The notes under the pieces: generated by a model | Seen by the model: the letters and a program-made list of their open reading frames with translations, nothing else | What the model was told of the DNA's origin: nothing | Databases searched by the model: none | Source: Closterium sp. NIES-65 | Taxonomy: Eukaryota; Streptophyta; Zygnematophyceae; Desmidiales; Closteriaceae | NCBI GenBank assembly: GCA_948144175.1 | Contig: CANXME010001453.1 | Coordinates: forward strand, 434,001 to 498,000 | Reading direction: 5' to 3' | DNA: 64,000 nt | Program-made: the position numbers and the translations under genes | Part shown: piece by piece, positions 31,732 to 44,280 of the stretch | How the letters are laid out: each line of letters begins with the position of its first letter | Numbering within the stretch: position 1 is the first letter of the stretch

Positions 31732-34700
31732 TTTTTTTTTTTTTTTTTTAGATGTCTTAATACATTGCAGGAATGCAATAAAAACATCGTCAATTGTAAC
31801 TGCGTTGCTAGGGGAGGGCCGTGGCAAACAGTTACCATAGGTCCCCTTGCCCAACCTATGGTGGTTGATGCGTCAGCTTTGGATTGTCCCAGAGCGAGCT
31901 GAAGCATGTCCTCCACGTCAGCGCTGTAGCTTTGCTGCAGATTTTGTTCATAACCCCCGCCTTTTCTGCCTCCAAATGTGTCCACATGTCTCCATTTATC
32001 GGCACACCCCATTTTCTTGCCGCAATATCCCGCGCCAAGCAGTATACCTGTGCATGTATGACAAAATTTACCACCACTCGCCGCATCACCTGTTTTGCCT
32101 GGAACCAAATGTTGTGCAGGTTCGCATCATATCTCGCCAGCCATATCGAAAACCTTGAAAAGAACTTTCTGGAAATCCTGACTTCGTGCTCCTCTGCATG
32201 AACAACAGGTCATCCAGGCCATCCCAGCACTTCTCCGGATTCATCATCGTCAGCCCGTCCTTTAGGAAATTCACCATCTTCTGTATTGCCGGGCAGCCAA
32301 GCAGGCAGCGTTCCAACGTCTCTTCTTGTTTGCAGTGTGGGTAAACTACATTGTACCGCAGATTTTGCAGCCTCGCCCCCACTTTTAGGTTTCTGCAGTG
32401 CAATCTCAGCAGCACATCACGCGCCCGAGCAGGTGTGGCAAGGAAGTCCCTCTGCATGTTGATATCTTCCCATTCGGTTACTGCTCCTTTCCCCACCCAT
32501 CTCCTTTGCCCTTTTGCCGTGCAAACCGAGGTCAGCAGAGCCCTCCTGACTTCTTTGAGTGGCACTACTGCACCGTCCTTGCACAACTGCGTTTGTAGTA
32601 GTCTTGTTCGTGCCTCTCCCATCGGCCCGAGCACTTTTCCCACGCGTGTTGCCATCGGTTTTATCAGGCTGCTCTGGGGGTTAAAATTAATCGTCAGGTT
32701 GTCCCCATCGCACAAGGTCCCCGCGCTGTCAACTCGGCACACAGCCTCCTCGTGAACTCCAAACCTGTTGTCCCGCACACCTTTCAGTTTGAGGGTGACG
32801 CGGGCACCCCTCCTCGTGACGCCGCCACCACCCCTTCAGATGTCGGGACAGCCAACAGCAACTCTTTCCACTCCCACGGGGCCGCATCGAAGGCCTTGAG
32901 CACCCACAATTCCTCACTGCCCATCTCTTCAGTCAGCAGCTCTAGACTTTTCAGCACACGCTCGCCGCTAAGCTTCTTAAAGACCACGTCGCCCATCCTC
33001 ATATCTTTCAGGCAGGCTGACCCCTTCTGGTCCCCGAAAAGGCTTGCCCCTCGCAAAGGTATGTGTCTGCTCCTTCTCCATTTCCCACCTTGTTTTCGGT
33101 TCTGGCGGCTTGCTGAAGGGGGATTCCCAGAAAGGTTGAACCATCTCCTTCCACCTTCTGCTCCCATCTTCCCAATGTCTCAGCAGGGATATATGTGTGA
33201 ATAGCGCGTCCAAGTCCATCGGGAAGGCTGCTGCCGTCATCGCCAGCCATTCCTTTACCGATTTTGGCTGCAGCACCAGCCTCCTAACATTCTGCGCCGC
33301 GATGCTGGCGAACATCAACTTGGGGCATATCAACCCCAACCCTCCCTCTTTCCACGGCTTGCACACCAGCTCGTAGTTCCACAAGACAAAACTCTTCCCC
33401 TCTGCCATCTAGGATTGCTTTGACCTTTGTCCAGATCTCTTCTTGCAACGGGTAGATTTGTGCCTGAAATTGGAAGATCGGTGTGATATGCCCGTTGATT
33501 CTGGTAACCCTGGTTGTGGTTGTCAGATACTGCACTTCCCATCTTGCTAACTCTGCCCTTGCTCTGTCCAATGCTCTTTCCCGGGATGGCAACGGGTCTC
33601 CGTTCGGTGTGATCCACACCCCCAGCAACCGCTCCGGCCCCTCCTTGTCCGCCCACTTAAACGAAAGGCCTGGCGGCGGCCTGCCTCTGTTGCATCCCAA
33701 CGGGAGGACTACCGTTTTGCTCCGGTTGACAATCAGCCCCGATATCTCTCCGAATTTCAAGCACTTATGTCGTTGCAGCCAGCTGCTCTTCCCCTTGCAG
33801 TAAGAGGGAGGTGTCATCAGTGTACCCCAGGTACGCCAATTTTCCCAGCTCCCGCTTCCTGATCCCCAGATTTTTTTTCGCAATCTCTTAACACAGCGGC
33901 TCAACGACGCATAGAAAGAGGTATGGCTCCAGTGGACATTCTTGCTATACCCCCTTGCTCATTGTTACTGTATTCTTGTCCCCGCTTCACTGTGCAGGCC
34001 CTCCGTCCATCTCATGAAATCCTCCGGGACTCCCATATCCCGCATCGTAGGGAAGAGGAAGCGCCTCGAGATCGAGTCAAATGCTTTTTGGAAATCCACC
34101 ATGAGCAGCAGCCAATCTTCCTTGCCACTAGCTCCCGCTTCAATAGCATCTGCTACCACCGCCACCGTGTCCGCCAGCTTCCTGCCAGATATAGATCCGA
34201 CTTGATTTTCCAATATCCCTTCGTGTAGTACTTTCTTTAGCCTGCTGGCCAGCACCTTCGCGACCACCTTGTAGAGCGTGCTCAACACGGTTATGGGTCT
34301 GTAATTGCCTAAGTCTTCCTTGCTCCCCTTCTTGTGCAGGAGGATTGTGACCGCCGTGCTGATGTTCTGCAGAAGCTTCCCGGTGCGCACGAATCCCCCA
34401 ACGAAACCCAACAGCGCCGGCCCGAGCAGATCCCAATTGTGTTCAAAGAGTTTTTTTGGGAGTCCGTCATGCCCCAGCGACTTCCCCGACGATAGCTCCC
34501 TCATCGCCTTGCGCACCTCTGCCTCCGTCCATGGCGCACTGTGTGCCGTCTTGCTGCTTTCCCCCAGCTTCCTCTCTAGCGGCTTCCGGACTCTCCTGAG
34601 CAGCAGCGTCAAAAGCCTCTCTGAGGAAATCAGTTGCCACTGGAAGGATCTCTCTTGCCTCGGTGTAGCTGACTCCTTTGTGACTGACTTCTTTGATCTC

Positions 34701-35366
34701 CGTTTTCACCTTCCGTATCTTGATTTTTCCTGACAGGAAGCCAGTCGCCGACTCTCCATCCAGCTTCGCCGTCAGGCCTACCCACATCTGCAGTTTCTCC
34801 TTGTGGCTGTTGTCATAGGCCAAGAGCAATTCCTCCTTCTTCAGCAGACTGGAGGCCGTGCGCTAGCAGTTCGGGTTTGCCATCAGGCGATACCTGAAGA
34901 TCCCCACCTCTTTGGATAAAAGCGCTCTTGTTGCTTTCACCCGCTTTCTCTCCTGCCTTTCATATGCCTTTAGACATGCTGTCAGGCGCGGCAGCGCTGC
35001 AATGAGATTGCCTGCTGCATCTTCGACCACCTTTTCAATGATTTTCCTTACCCCCTTTTTCTTCGCCTGGTTCCCTCGTAATCTCTAGATTCCCGGGCCT
35101 CGTTCTACCACCATAGACGATTCCAGCCTCACCGCTACCGCATACCAGTGATCAGTCATTTTGTTGGTTATCTCCTTATGCTAGATGTCTACCAGCTTGA
35201 TCTGCAATGGCTGCGATATAAGCGCGCGGTCGATTTTCGTGCTCATCTTCTTCGCCTTAGAATAAAAGGTGTACTCGCGTCTATCCGGATACATGAAACG
35301 GAATGCGTCCCTCAACGACGTGCGCGGCCAGAAACTTAGCAGCCGCTGGTTCTCTGCTGCCGAGCC
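31732..35366 (-). mobile_element. LINE (L1-like), 5'-truncated, inserted in Gypsy integrase
   Basis: A run of 18 T at 31732-31749 is the poly-A tail of a minus-strand LINE. On the minus strand from the right end, the C-terminal part of an APE-type endonuclease is seen (LRDAFRFMYPDRREYTFYS, then KIDRALISQP, about 35330-35210), then reverse transcriptase, then a C-terminal zinc-knuckle-like region near 32330. The N-terminal two thirds of the endonuclease and any ORF1 are missing, the usual 5' truncation. The Gypsy integrase frame continues on both sides, which fixes the ends. No clear target duplication is seen, but a small local duplication lies at the 5' junction. Confidence 0.85.
32086..35330 (-). 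pseudogene. LINE ORF2 remnant: endonuclease end, RT, C-terminal domain
   Basis: The coding region is scattered over several frames with multiple frameshifts and stops, so it is dead. RT is clear at 34530-33970: MRELSSGKSLGHDGLPKKLF, then NYRPITVLSTLYKVVAKVLASRL (about 34305-34240), then LLLMVDFQKAFDSISRRF (about 34110-34055). The catalytic box reads YTDD (33824-33813) in place of the usual YADD. Downstream are ISGLIVNRSKTVVLPLG (about 33740-33690) and LGVWITPNGDPLPSR (about 33630). The C-terminus has YPHCKQEETLERCLLGCP (about 32345-32290), in which one cysteine and the histidine of the family's CCHC appear replaced. The clade (plant L1-like) is inferred from the NYRPI and LASRL blocks. Confidence 0.85.
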
Positions 35367-35440
35367 TGTCTTGTGTCCACCTTATCAACCACCTGATTGA
35401 GCCTGCCTTATGTCCACCTTGTGTCCACAGTAACTGTTCA
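35367..35440. repeat. Short duplication at LINE 5' junction
   Basis: CAACCACCTGATTGAG occurs at 35386-35401 and again at 35439-35454, and TGTCCACCTT recurs nearby. The second copy belongs to the Gypsy integrase (NQVVEQLL region). The first copy looks like filler made when the LINE 5' end was joined. Confidence 0.7.
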
Positions 35441-35640
35441 ACCACCTGATTGAGTCGCTCTGTCTGTCCGTCAGTCTGGGGGTGGTATCTTGAAGACATT
35501 GCAAGCTTTCTCCCCAACAGTCCCATGAGCTCCTTCCAGAACTTACTGGTGAATTTTGGGTCTCTGTCTGAGATGAGTGTAGCACAGATGCCGTGGATGG
35601 TGATGATGTGTTGCTTCAGCTGTAGCCGTGGCGTTGGTCG

Positions 35641-35764
35641 TGTTAGAGAATGAATGGTTGGATTGAAAGAGAAGTGAGTACAAGTCCCTAAACCTAGAAT
35701 TGTTTACCCCCTCAAGGCTAACCCACTGTAGCCTAAACAACTACAACATATATAATGTTTGACA
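35641..35764 (-). repeat. 3' LTR of interrupted Copia
   Basis: 124 bp, beginning TGTCAAACATTATAT and ending TTCTCTAACA on the minus strand. It is followed inward by the CCCCATAGGCGAAGTGGGGG purine tract region. Confidence 0.85.
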
Positions 35765-35997
35765 CAACCCCATAGGCGAAGTGGGGGAGAGCAAGGGATC
35801 ACAAGACCAGTCAAAGCAAAGTAAGGCAAAACAAGCTCAGGGTGGATCTCAAGGATACCACACAAATTCCGAGCACAAGCAAGCGGTCACAAGATCAGTT
35901 CACATGCAGTTTGATAATATAACAAGAGATACAGTGATCACAACCTAACAAGTGTAAACATGCAGGTATATATATAGAGATCACAGTACAAGAAGAG

Positions 35998-38900
35998 TCA
36001 AGAAGTGAGCAAGTGAGGGAAAGTAGGCACAAGGCCTAGAACAGTACAGAAACGCTGATGGTCACAAGGCTGAAGCGCCTCGGTGAACACATCAGCAGTG
36101 TTGGCCCGAGTGGCCACGTAACGCAGACGAAGCTGACCACGCTGCTGCACCTCTCGAGCAAGGAAGTACCGCAGAGCGATATGCTTCGTTCTATGCTCCA
36201 GTCTGTGCTCCTCACACAAGGCAATGGTAGCCTTGTTGTCGACGTACAGCACTGGAGGAGAACTAGGCCGCTCTCCCAGGTCAGTCAGCAGGTAGGTGAG
36301 CCAGCGTAACTCCTGTGCAGCCATGGCTGTGGCATAGATATCAGCCTCACAACTGGAGCTGAGAACAGAAGAAGAACGAGTAGAACGCCAAGAAACTGAA
36401 CCAGAGCCAAGCCTGAAGGTGTAACCCTGAGACGACCGCTGAGTAGCCTGGTCGTCAGCCCAAGAAGCGTCTGAGTGCCCAGTGAGTACAACTCGGTCTC
36501 GTCCTCCAAGCACTAGCCCCATGCCCAACGTACTACACAAGTAGCGCAACACCCTCTTAGCAGCATCCATGTGCTCCTTCCAGTGACGGCCAGGAGCTAC
36601 ATAGCGTGCAAGGATGCTAAGAGAGTATGCGAGGTCAGGTAGAGTGCACGTCATCAGGTACATGAGGCAGCCCACAAGCTCTGGATACGGGCCACTCGGC
36701 TCTACAGACTCATCCGAAGGCAGAGCTGAGAGCGAGTGACCTGTAGGCAGAGGAGTGGACTGAGGCGAGGAGTACGTGAAGCCGAAGCGCTGAAGGACTT
36801 GCTGCACCATGTGTAACTGAGTCAAGGTGCGCTGTGCTCTGTCCCGTGTGATCCGCAAGCCAAGATAGCTTGTCAGTTCATCCAGGTCTGTGCACGTGTG
36901 TCTCTTCTGTAGCTCCAACTTCACAAAGGCGAGTGCTGCAGTGTCAGCAGTGGCAAAGACCAAGTCGTCGACGTACACGAGGATGTAGAACGGCGGCAAA
37001 GAGGTGTTGGTGCGTAGAAACAGCGACGGGTCAGCAGTAGAGGGAGCGAACCCAAGAGCCGCAAGTGCAGTCCTTAGTGTGTCGTGCCACTCACGCGGCG
37101 CCTGTCGGAGACCATAGACTGGCCGCCGGAGGCTCCACTGCGTACCAGGAGGGAACGACCCAGTGAAGCCAGGTGGGCGGCGCAGCCAGATCTCCTCGTG
37201 CAGGCTGCGCTGTAGGAAAGCAGTGCTGAAGTCAAGAGAGTGGAGCTCGTAGTCACGCTGAGCGGCGACGTGCAGCAGAACCGGAAGAGTGGTCATCTTC
37301 GGGGTCGGGGAGAAGGTCTGGAAGAAGTCCACTCCCTCTCGCTGACTGAAGCCTCGTGCAACGTAACGCGCCTTGAAGACAGGCGGAGAACCCGGCGGCC
37401 GCTTCACCCTGAAAATCCGCATACCACTGACGATGTTCGCCCCAGGTGGGGGAACCTCTTGACGTAGGTGCCTGTGGACTTCCAGGAAGCCATCTCTGCG
37501 TCCATGGCTGACTGCCACTGAGAGGAGTAGGGACTCTAAATCGCCTCAGCATACGATCGAGGAGTCGGGATGTCTGGTGCATCCGGGTCTCCCTCAGGGG
37601 CAACAACCATGGACACGAGATGAGGTAAAGCAGCGGCGAAGCACTCAAACTTCTCTTGCTTGTCCTCAAGAATGTCCGTGCCAAGAGCACACTCACCCCC
37701 GACGGACGGAGGACAGACAGACTCAGACTCAGCAACTAGGCTAGCGGCGTAGTCTAGACGACAAGTGGCAGAAAAGTCGACAAGCTCAGCAACTAAGGCA
37801 GACGCAGCAGCGGACTCAAAGGAAGGGTCAGTGACAACAGTATCCAGGAGACGCATGACAGTAGGACTGGTAGCGCGAAGGGAGTCAGACTCCGGGTCAG
37901 CAAGAGCAGGAAGAGAGGGACACGCTGGGGAGCAGTGGAAGGACGCAGAGTCATATAGTGTGTGCCGGGGATAGCAGGAGGACGCTCACACGGAACACGG
38001 CGAGCAGTGCGAGCAGCACGAACAGGTGACGCAGGACGAGACACAGGCGACACAGGACGAGACTCTGGCTCACGACGCTCTGTAAGACCGCCTGTCGGAC
38101 CAGTGTAGGGAGAAGGACCAGGAAGGGGCGAGGCAGGCGGCAACTGTTACTGCGACTGGACAGACGGAGGACACTCTAAGGAGGGAGGAGGACGACGAGG
38201 AGGAGGCTGACCAAGAACCTGCTGAAGGATCGGAACGAAGTACGGCCGCTGCCGTGCAGTGTCTCAAGAGCCAGGAGAGACACCAGCGCCAGGGTCCACA
38301 GCACCAGCAGCAGCACCAACACCCGGGTCCGTAGCACCAGCAGCAGCTCCAACGCCCGGGTCCGCTGCACCAGCAGCAGCTCCAACACCCGGGTCCTCAG
38401 CACCAGTAGCAGCTCCAACTCCTGGGTCAGCAGGACCAGCAGCAGCTCCAACGCCCGGGTCCGCACCACCAGCAGCAGCTCCAACGCCCGGGTCCGCAGC
38501 ACCGGCTTCAGTCCCAACACCCGGGTCCTCAGCACCAGCAGCAGCTCCAACTCCAGGGTCAGCTGCACCAGCAGCAGCGCCAACGCCCGGGTCCGCAGCA
38601 CCAGCAGCAGCTCCAACGCCTGGGTCCGCAGCACCAGCAGCACCTCCAACGCCCGGGTCCGCAGCACCAGCAGCAGCTCCAACTCCAGGGACGGCAGTAC
38701 CAGCAGCAGCTCCAACGCCCGGGTCCTCAGCACCAGCAGCTCCATTAGCTAGCTCTTTGACACGAGGAGCGCCACTCCTGAGAGTGCAGCGCCGTGCGTA
38801 CCACTCGCGAAGTCGCGGGGGAGAGGGCAGCTCCTGCCTAGGTGGGGAAGCACGAGCACCAGCTCCAGCAGCACTCCGAGCTCCATAAGTACCTCTCCTA

Positions 38901-40483
38901 ATGGTGCAGTACTCTAAGTACCACTCACGCAGCTGCTGTGAGGAGAGAGCTCCTCCAGGTGTAGCACTCCTAGGCTCAGCACCTCAAGACTCAGTACCCC
39001 CAGGCTCAGCACCCGCAGGCTCCGCACCCTCAGACTCCGCAACCCCAGCCTCCGCACCCCTAGGCTCTGCACACTCAGGCTCACCACCGCAAGCAGGTCG
39101 AGAGTCGACAGCTACCTCAACACGCTCAACCGGGTCTACCTGGGACACACCTGAGGGAGCTGCACCCTGAGGGGAGGGGGTCTACTACAGCAGCACCTGG
39201 CGCGAGGAAGAGAGGCGGGGGTGGGAGCGGGGCAGAGCGGTAGGGGAAGAGGCGGTAGTAGGGCACAGACTCGTCAAAAGTGACGTCCTGAGAGGGCAGA
39301 ACACGACGTGAGGTGGGGTGGTAAAACTGCCAACCGGACGCGTCCGGGACAAAGCCAAGGAAGATGCAGGGAATAGCGCGGGAGGAGAGCTTGTTCGCGG
39401 ACGTGTCGCGAACAAAAGCTCGAGATCCCTAGACCCAAAAACGTGACGCATCACCAACCTCTCCTGTCTAACGCAGTGTCGGGGAAGTCTCCGGCAAGGA
39501 GACACGGGGCCAGAGGTTGAGCCGATGCGCAGCGTATCGGACCGCAAACGGCCATAGGAAATGGGGGGAAGCCGCATGGATCAAGGAGGTACGAGCGACC
39601 TCCATGACCAAGCCAATGCGGCGCTCAGCAACCCCATTCTGCAGTGGAGAGGCCAGAAGCGTGAACGACTGGCGGATGCCGTGCTCCGCACAGTAGGCTG
39701 CGAAGAGGTCAGAGGAGAACTCACCACCTCTGTCAGAGTGCAAGCGCAGGAATGGAAAGTCCGAGTGGAAACGCTCGCTGGGCTGGAGACGAGAAGCGCG
39801 GATCCAAGGGATCAAAACATCAGGGACCTCACCCTTGGTGCGTAAGGGGAAGACCGTGGTGTAGTGCGAGTAGTCGTCAACAACTATCAGGAAGTACCTC
39901 TCCTGACCCTGACCACGGACGCGGGCGGGTCCCCACACGTCCATGTGGAGCGTCTGCAGGGGAGCAGTCGTCGGGGGAAACGAGGAGGAGTGAGGAGCAG
40001 CGCGCTGCCGCCCCTCGACACAGGGAAGACAGGGAGAAGCAGGCGAGGGTGGTAGGGGAAGGAGAACCCTGGGAAGACCAGAGACAAGGTACCGTTTGTG
40101 CATGGTCCGAAGGCGCTGCATGGACGGGTGACCAAGTCGGTGGTACCAGAGGACTGTCTCGTGCGCCAGAGAGCGACACGAGCAGGGGGCTGACATATGG
40201 CCTGACGCAGACGCAGACGCAACTACTTGAGGGGGCTCAGTGGTCAGTGTGTACAGGTCGGACCTCGGCTGCCGTGTGAAGGTAGCCAGGTGACGGCCCG
40301 TCCGAGCACACGTGCAGTGTGTCACGCGCTCGTAGGCATGGGTGAAGTGGTGGACACCCCCGTCCTGGAGCGCACTACGCGCCACCAAGTTCGTAGAGAA
40401 CGAGGGGAGGTAGAGACCTGACAGTGTGCCCGACGGGACCGCAGGACAGGGGAGGACAGTGGAGGAGGCCGCAAGGACCGGAC
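35998..40483 (-). pseudogene. Copia integrase, hinge, RT and RNase H of interrupted copy
   Basis: Integrase shows HMDVWGPARVRGQGQERYF (about 39950-39895), DRGGEF (about 39735) and NGVAERRIGLV (about 39640). The hinge is an Ala/Gly/Val repeat with the LREWY block (about 38935 and 38805). RT carries STAFLQRSLHEEIW (about 37220), YGLRQAPREWHD (about 37110) and YVDDLVFATA (about 36970). RNase H has HSDASWADDQATQ (about 36470) and SSCEADIYATAMAAQEL (about 36345). Sequence is similar to the other lineage A copies but clearly diverged. Some breaks are present. Confidence 0.85.
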
Positions 40484-40488
40484 CCCCA

Positions 40489-41366
40489 TGTTATGTGATG
40501 CTATCATTTGCATTCACGTCTGTCTGCCTCCCATCATGTGTTCGTGCGTTGCATGTGTGAAATGAGCGTGCGCAAGAATTTGTGTTCTCCGTGATTTGGA
40601 TTTTCTGAGTGTGTGTGAATGTTATTTGGCTTGAGCAGATATCTGAAGTGACTCCACTGCTCAAGAGCTTTCCGACGAACCAAGAATCACTTCAATCGGA
40701 GCACGAACAAGAAAGTTACGAACGTTGGAGTTCGTATGCTTTTGATATTTGGTTGTGGTGACCATGGAGAGTTGTGGGGTTGACTCAATATGGGGTACAG
40801 ACTTTTGGGGGTTGGGAATTCGAACCCATCACTGTAGAATGCTGCCATGTGGTTGGGTGAAGCCAAACCAGGTTGGCAAGTGTGGCCAAGTGGGTTGAGG
40901 TGGATGGCATGAGTTGGGAAAGTGACAAATGTGAAAGTGGGGTTGCCTATGGGGAAGGGAATTGTGTGGCATGGGGTTTCCTTGGTTGGGGAATCTCTTG
41001 GGACCTTCCCTCTCGTCCTCCTCTTCCCTCCTAACTGGTTTAGTGCTACCCTAACTCTCTTGTGTGTAACTTTGTGGAACTTGTGAGAACTATATTTTGT
41101 TATTGAGTTAAGCATGTGGCAGCATACCCCCTAGTGCGCCGAAACTCATAACTCGAGATTTACTCCACCATTTGATACGATTCAAATTGGGAAAGATAGC
41201 CCTGGTTACACGCTACAACATACTCGAGTTTGAGACAATTCCAACGGTGCAAGTTTAGCCGACGACGTTTCTTGTGAACTCGACGATTCTGTCCAGAATT
41301 TCAAGCCAACGATTTTGAGAAATTTAGGCTCCTAATCTTCATTGACTCCGTCCTTAGTCTCTAACA
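40489..41366 (+). repeat. 5' LTR of young lineage B Copia
   Basis: 878 bp, begins TGTTATGTGATGC and ends AGTCTCTAACA. It is much longer than the lineage A LTRs. Confidence 0.95.
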
Positions 41367-41368
41367 AG

Positions 41369-41380
41369 TGGTATCAGAGC
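41369..41380 (+). other. Primer-binding site of young lineage B Copia
   Basis: TGGTATCAGAGC, the standard plant site complementary to initiator tRNA-Met, begins two bases after the LTR end. Confidence 0.9.
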
Positions 41381-41587
41381 TGATTAAGGACCTTGTGGGG
41401 AGTCTACTGAAGTGTGAAGACCCTCCTAGACCCACCATGGCCTGTGGGCGTGCCTAAGTGGAGTTCTGGAGGTTGGATGTGACTTCCGCTAAGGGGAAAC
41501 TCTGCCGAAATTTCGTTGGCGCCGTCACTTGTGAAAATATTGTGGATCTACATTGTGACCAGCAAAAGGGGGAGCTGAAACCTCTGA

Positions 41588-44239
41588 TTGGGAGCAGAGG
41601 AGATGAGTGGAGAAGCACCTGAGAAGAAGAGTGAACCGCCACCGTCCAAGATCGAGGCTTTGGACGGCTCCAACTACGAGGAATGGAGCGGGCGGATGCG
41701 GAGCGCTTTCAAGCGCTACAAGCTGCTGAAACTTGCGATGGGAGAAAAGAAGATGCCGGAGGAAGGTGATGCCCGCGACAAATGGATTGAGAAGAGCGCG
41801 GTGCTGTACGACCTAATTCTTCAATCGGTCAACAATGATATGTTCCAGCATATCAAGGACCTAGTGGAGCTGGACGACTCCGGGCCTAAGGCGTGGAAGC
41901 TGCTACGCGATGTGGTACAACCCAACACGCTGCCGATGGTGATCGTAATGGAGAAGGAGCTGGCTGCTCTCTCCATGAAGGCGGGAGACGATGTGAAACC
42001 GGTCCTTGACAAGATCAAGGACACCTATGCGAGGATGGCAGCGGCGGGCAGCAAGGTGTCGGAGATGCAGCAGTGCACCAAGATCATCTCGGTGCTCGAC
42101 AACTCGTGGGACAACCTCATCCCCACCCTCAACGTTCAGCAGGACAAGTGGACGCCTGAGTGGCTACGGCAGCAGATCCTGCAGGAGGACTTCCGCAGGC
42201 GCCACATGGGAGGTGGTGCTGCCAACAAAACTGCTGAGGGGTATGGAGCTGCAGGAGGCAGCAGAGGAAGAGGGGGAGGGAGAGGCCGAGGCCGTGGGAG
42301 AGGCTTTGGCAGAGGAAGAGGCCGAGGTGACTACAACGAGGGGCATGGGAGCTCTGGTGGCAAGGGGAGTACCCGAATGGAGGGTGCGTGCTGGTACTGC
42401 AAGAAGGCTGGACACCCATGGTTCAAGTGTTTCAGCCGGCCTGAAGGATGGGCGCCTCCAGGCATGAAGCCGCCAAGTGGTGAACGTGCACGAGGTGGTG
42501 CTGTGCAAGGTTCAGGTGCACAAGGTGATGGTGCACAAGGTAAAGCCGACCCTGGTATGTTCCTCATGGTTGATGACGTGCAAGGGAGTGGGGGTGATGT
42601 GGGTTCAGTTGGGAAGGTTGTCATGCACCCCCTCACTCACTGGGTGATCGATTCAGGTTGCACAAGTCACATGACTCCACGGGCAGATTTGCTTGATGAG
42701 GTGAAGCCCCCTGGGAAGATAAAGTTTGTGGCTGCCGCTTCAGGTGCCTTGCTCCCTGTGATTGGTGTTGGGAATGCCAAGGTTATGGGAGCTAATGGGG
42801 GGCTTGTGGGGCTGGGAAATGTGCTGTTGGTTGAAGGTTTATCCGCTAACCTCCTCTCTGTGCGCCGGCTGCAGAAAAGCAAGGCCAAAGTTACGTTCGG
42901 CCCAACCAGCTGCCGTGCAAAGCTTGGGAAGTTGCTGCTGTGGGATTTGGAGGAGAAGAGCAGCTGCATCAAGGACCTGTGGCAGCTGCCCATCATCCCT
43001 TGGAATGGGAAACCTCCAGCAACGGCAAAGGCAGCGGCAGCGGCTAAAGCAACTGCGGGAGGAGAGGAGACTGCACCAACTGCTGGGGCCCTGGATGCAG
43101 TCAAGAAGGTGCAGTAGCCACAGCAATCACATGGTGAGGTGCTTGCTGGTGTGGATGCAACGGCTGCATGGGCAAAGGCTTCTTCTGGGAGTGGTGAGGC
43201 CGATTGGGAGACGTGGCACGAGAGGTTGTGCCACATCAACATTCCGATGCTGCAGAAATTGGTGAAGGATGGGAACATGAAGGGATTGGAGGTGAAGGGG
43301 GCAGCAAGGGAGATTGGGAGCTGCCCTACATGCCTTGAGACCAAGTTCACGAAGTTTCCCTTCAGCAGCAGCACGGAACCAGCGAAGGCTCCACTTGCAC
43401 TTGTGCACATGGACGTGGTGGGCCCCACGAGGGCCCCTTCTCTCTCGGGCAGCCGCTATTTCCTAACCATTGTGGATGACCACACACGTGCGGTGTGGTT
43501 CTACCCTCTCAAGACTAAGGGGGAGGTGGCAGCGGCTGTTCTCAAGGAGTGGATGCCGAGAGCACAAAGGGAGAGCGGACACAAAGTGAAGGTGATCCGC
43601 ACCGACAATGGGGGAGAGTTCATTGGCGCTGTTTTTGAGGCGGTGCTGAAGAAGAAGGGGATCCAGCATCAGCTCACGGTGCCCTACAACCCTCAGCAGA
43701 ACGGCGTGGCTGAGCGGTTCAACCGGACCCTGCAGGAAGGTGCTCGCACTCTCCTTGGGCGTGCAGGGCTGCCGGATCCGTTTTGGGTGACTGCACTACG
43801 GCAGGTCGTTGTGGTGAAGAACAGGGTGCTCGCAACTGTGGGGGACAAGCAGTGGGTGCCTTACACCAAGTGGTATGGGAGTGCACCAGCAGTCAACATG
43901 CTGAGAGCCTACGGCTGCATGGTGGTGTTTCATGTGCCGAAGGAGAAGAGGGGAAAGTTGGAAGCTTCTGGAAGATGGGGTGTGCACTTGGGACTTGCGA
44001 AGGACCACAAGGGCTGGCTCATATGGGACTTGACCAGCCAGCAGCTGACAGTGTCAAGGGACGTGAAGTTCCTGGAGTCCTTGTACTACAAGGAGTGGAA
44101 GCAGCAGCAGCAGAAGCTTCCTACGACACCGCTGATCGTTGAGGCCGATGAGATGCAGCGGCCTTCGAGGCAAGTGGAGGTTGCCATCTCAGAGGAGGAG
44201 ATCTCTGGGGTGACTGAGGATGGGGGAGAACCCGAGGTG

Positions 44240-44280
<41 letters not shown>

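Larger units (their letters stand above)
30616..35640 (-). mobile_element. Chromodomain Gypsy (chromovirus), 3' part, split by a LINE
   Basis: The left end is a 3' LTR (30616-30982) with the purine tract CTTTGAGGGGGGGACG just inside. Moving right are a chromodomain and integrase C-terminus (30993-31731), then the LINE, then integrase core sequence (about 35440-35640) with SSRYHPQTDGQTERLNQVVEQLL. The right side is cut by a Copia LTR at 35641. A Gypsy protease-RT piece at 52150-53205 in the same direction may be the displaced 5' part of the same copy. It is broken, with several interruptions. Confidence 0.85.

Noticed and set aside
30993-32108. A single 371-codon gene
   Set aside because: The frame is a chance run from LINE 3' sequence through the poly-A tail into the Gypsy integrase end, not one protein.
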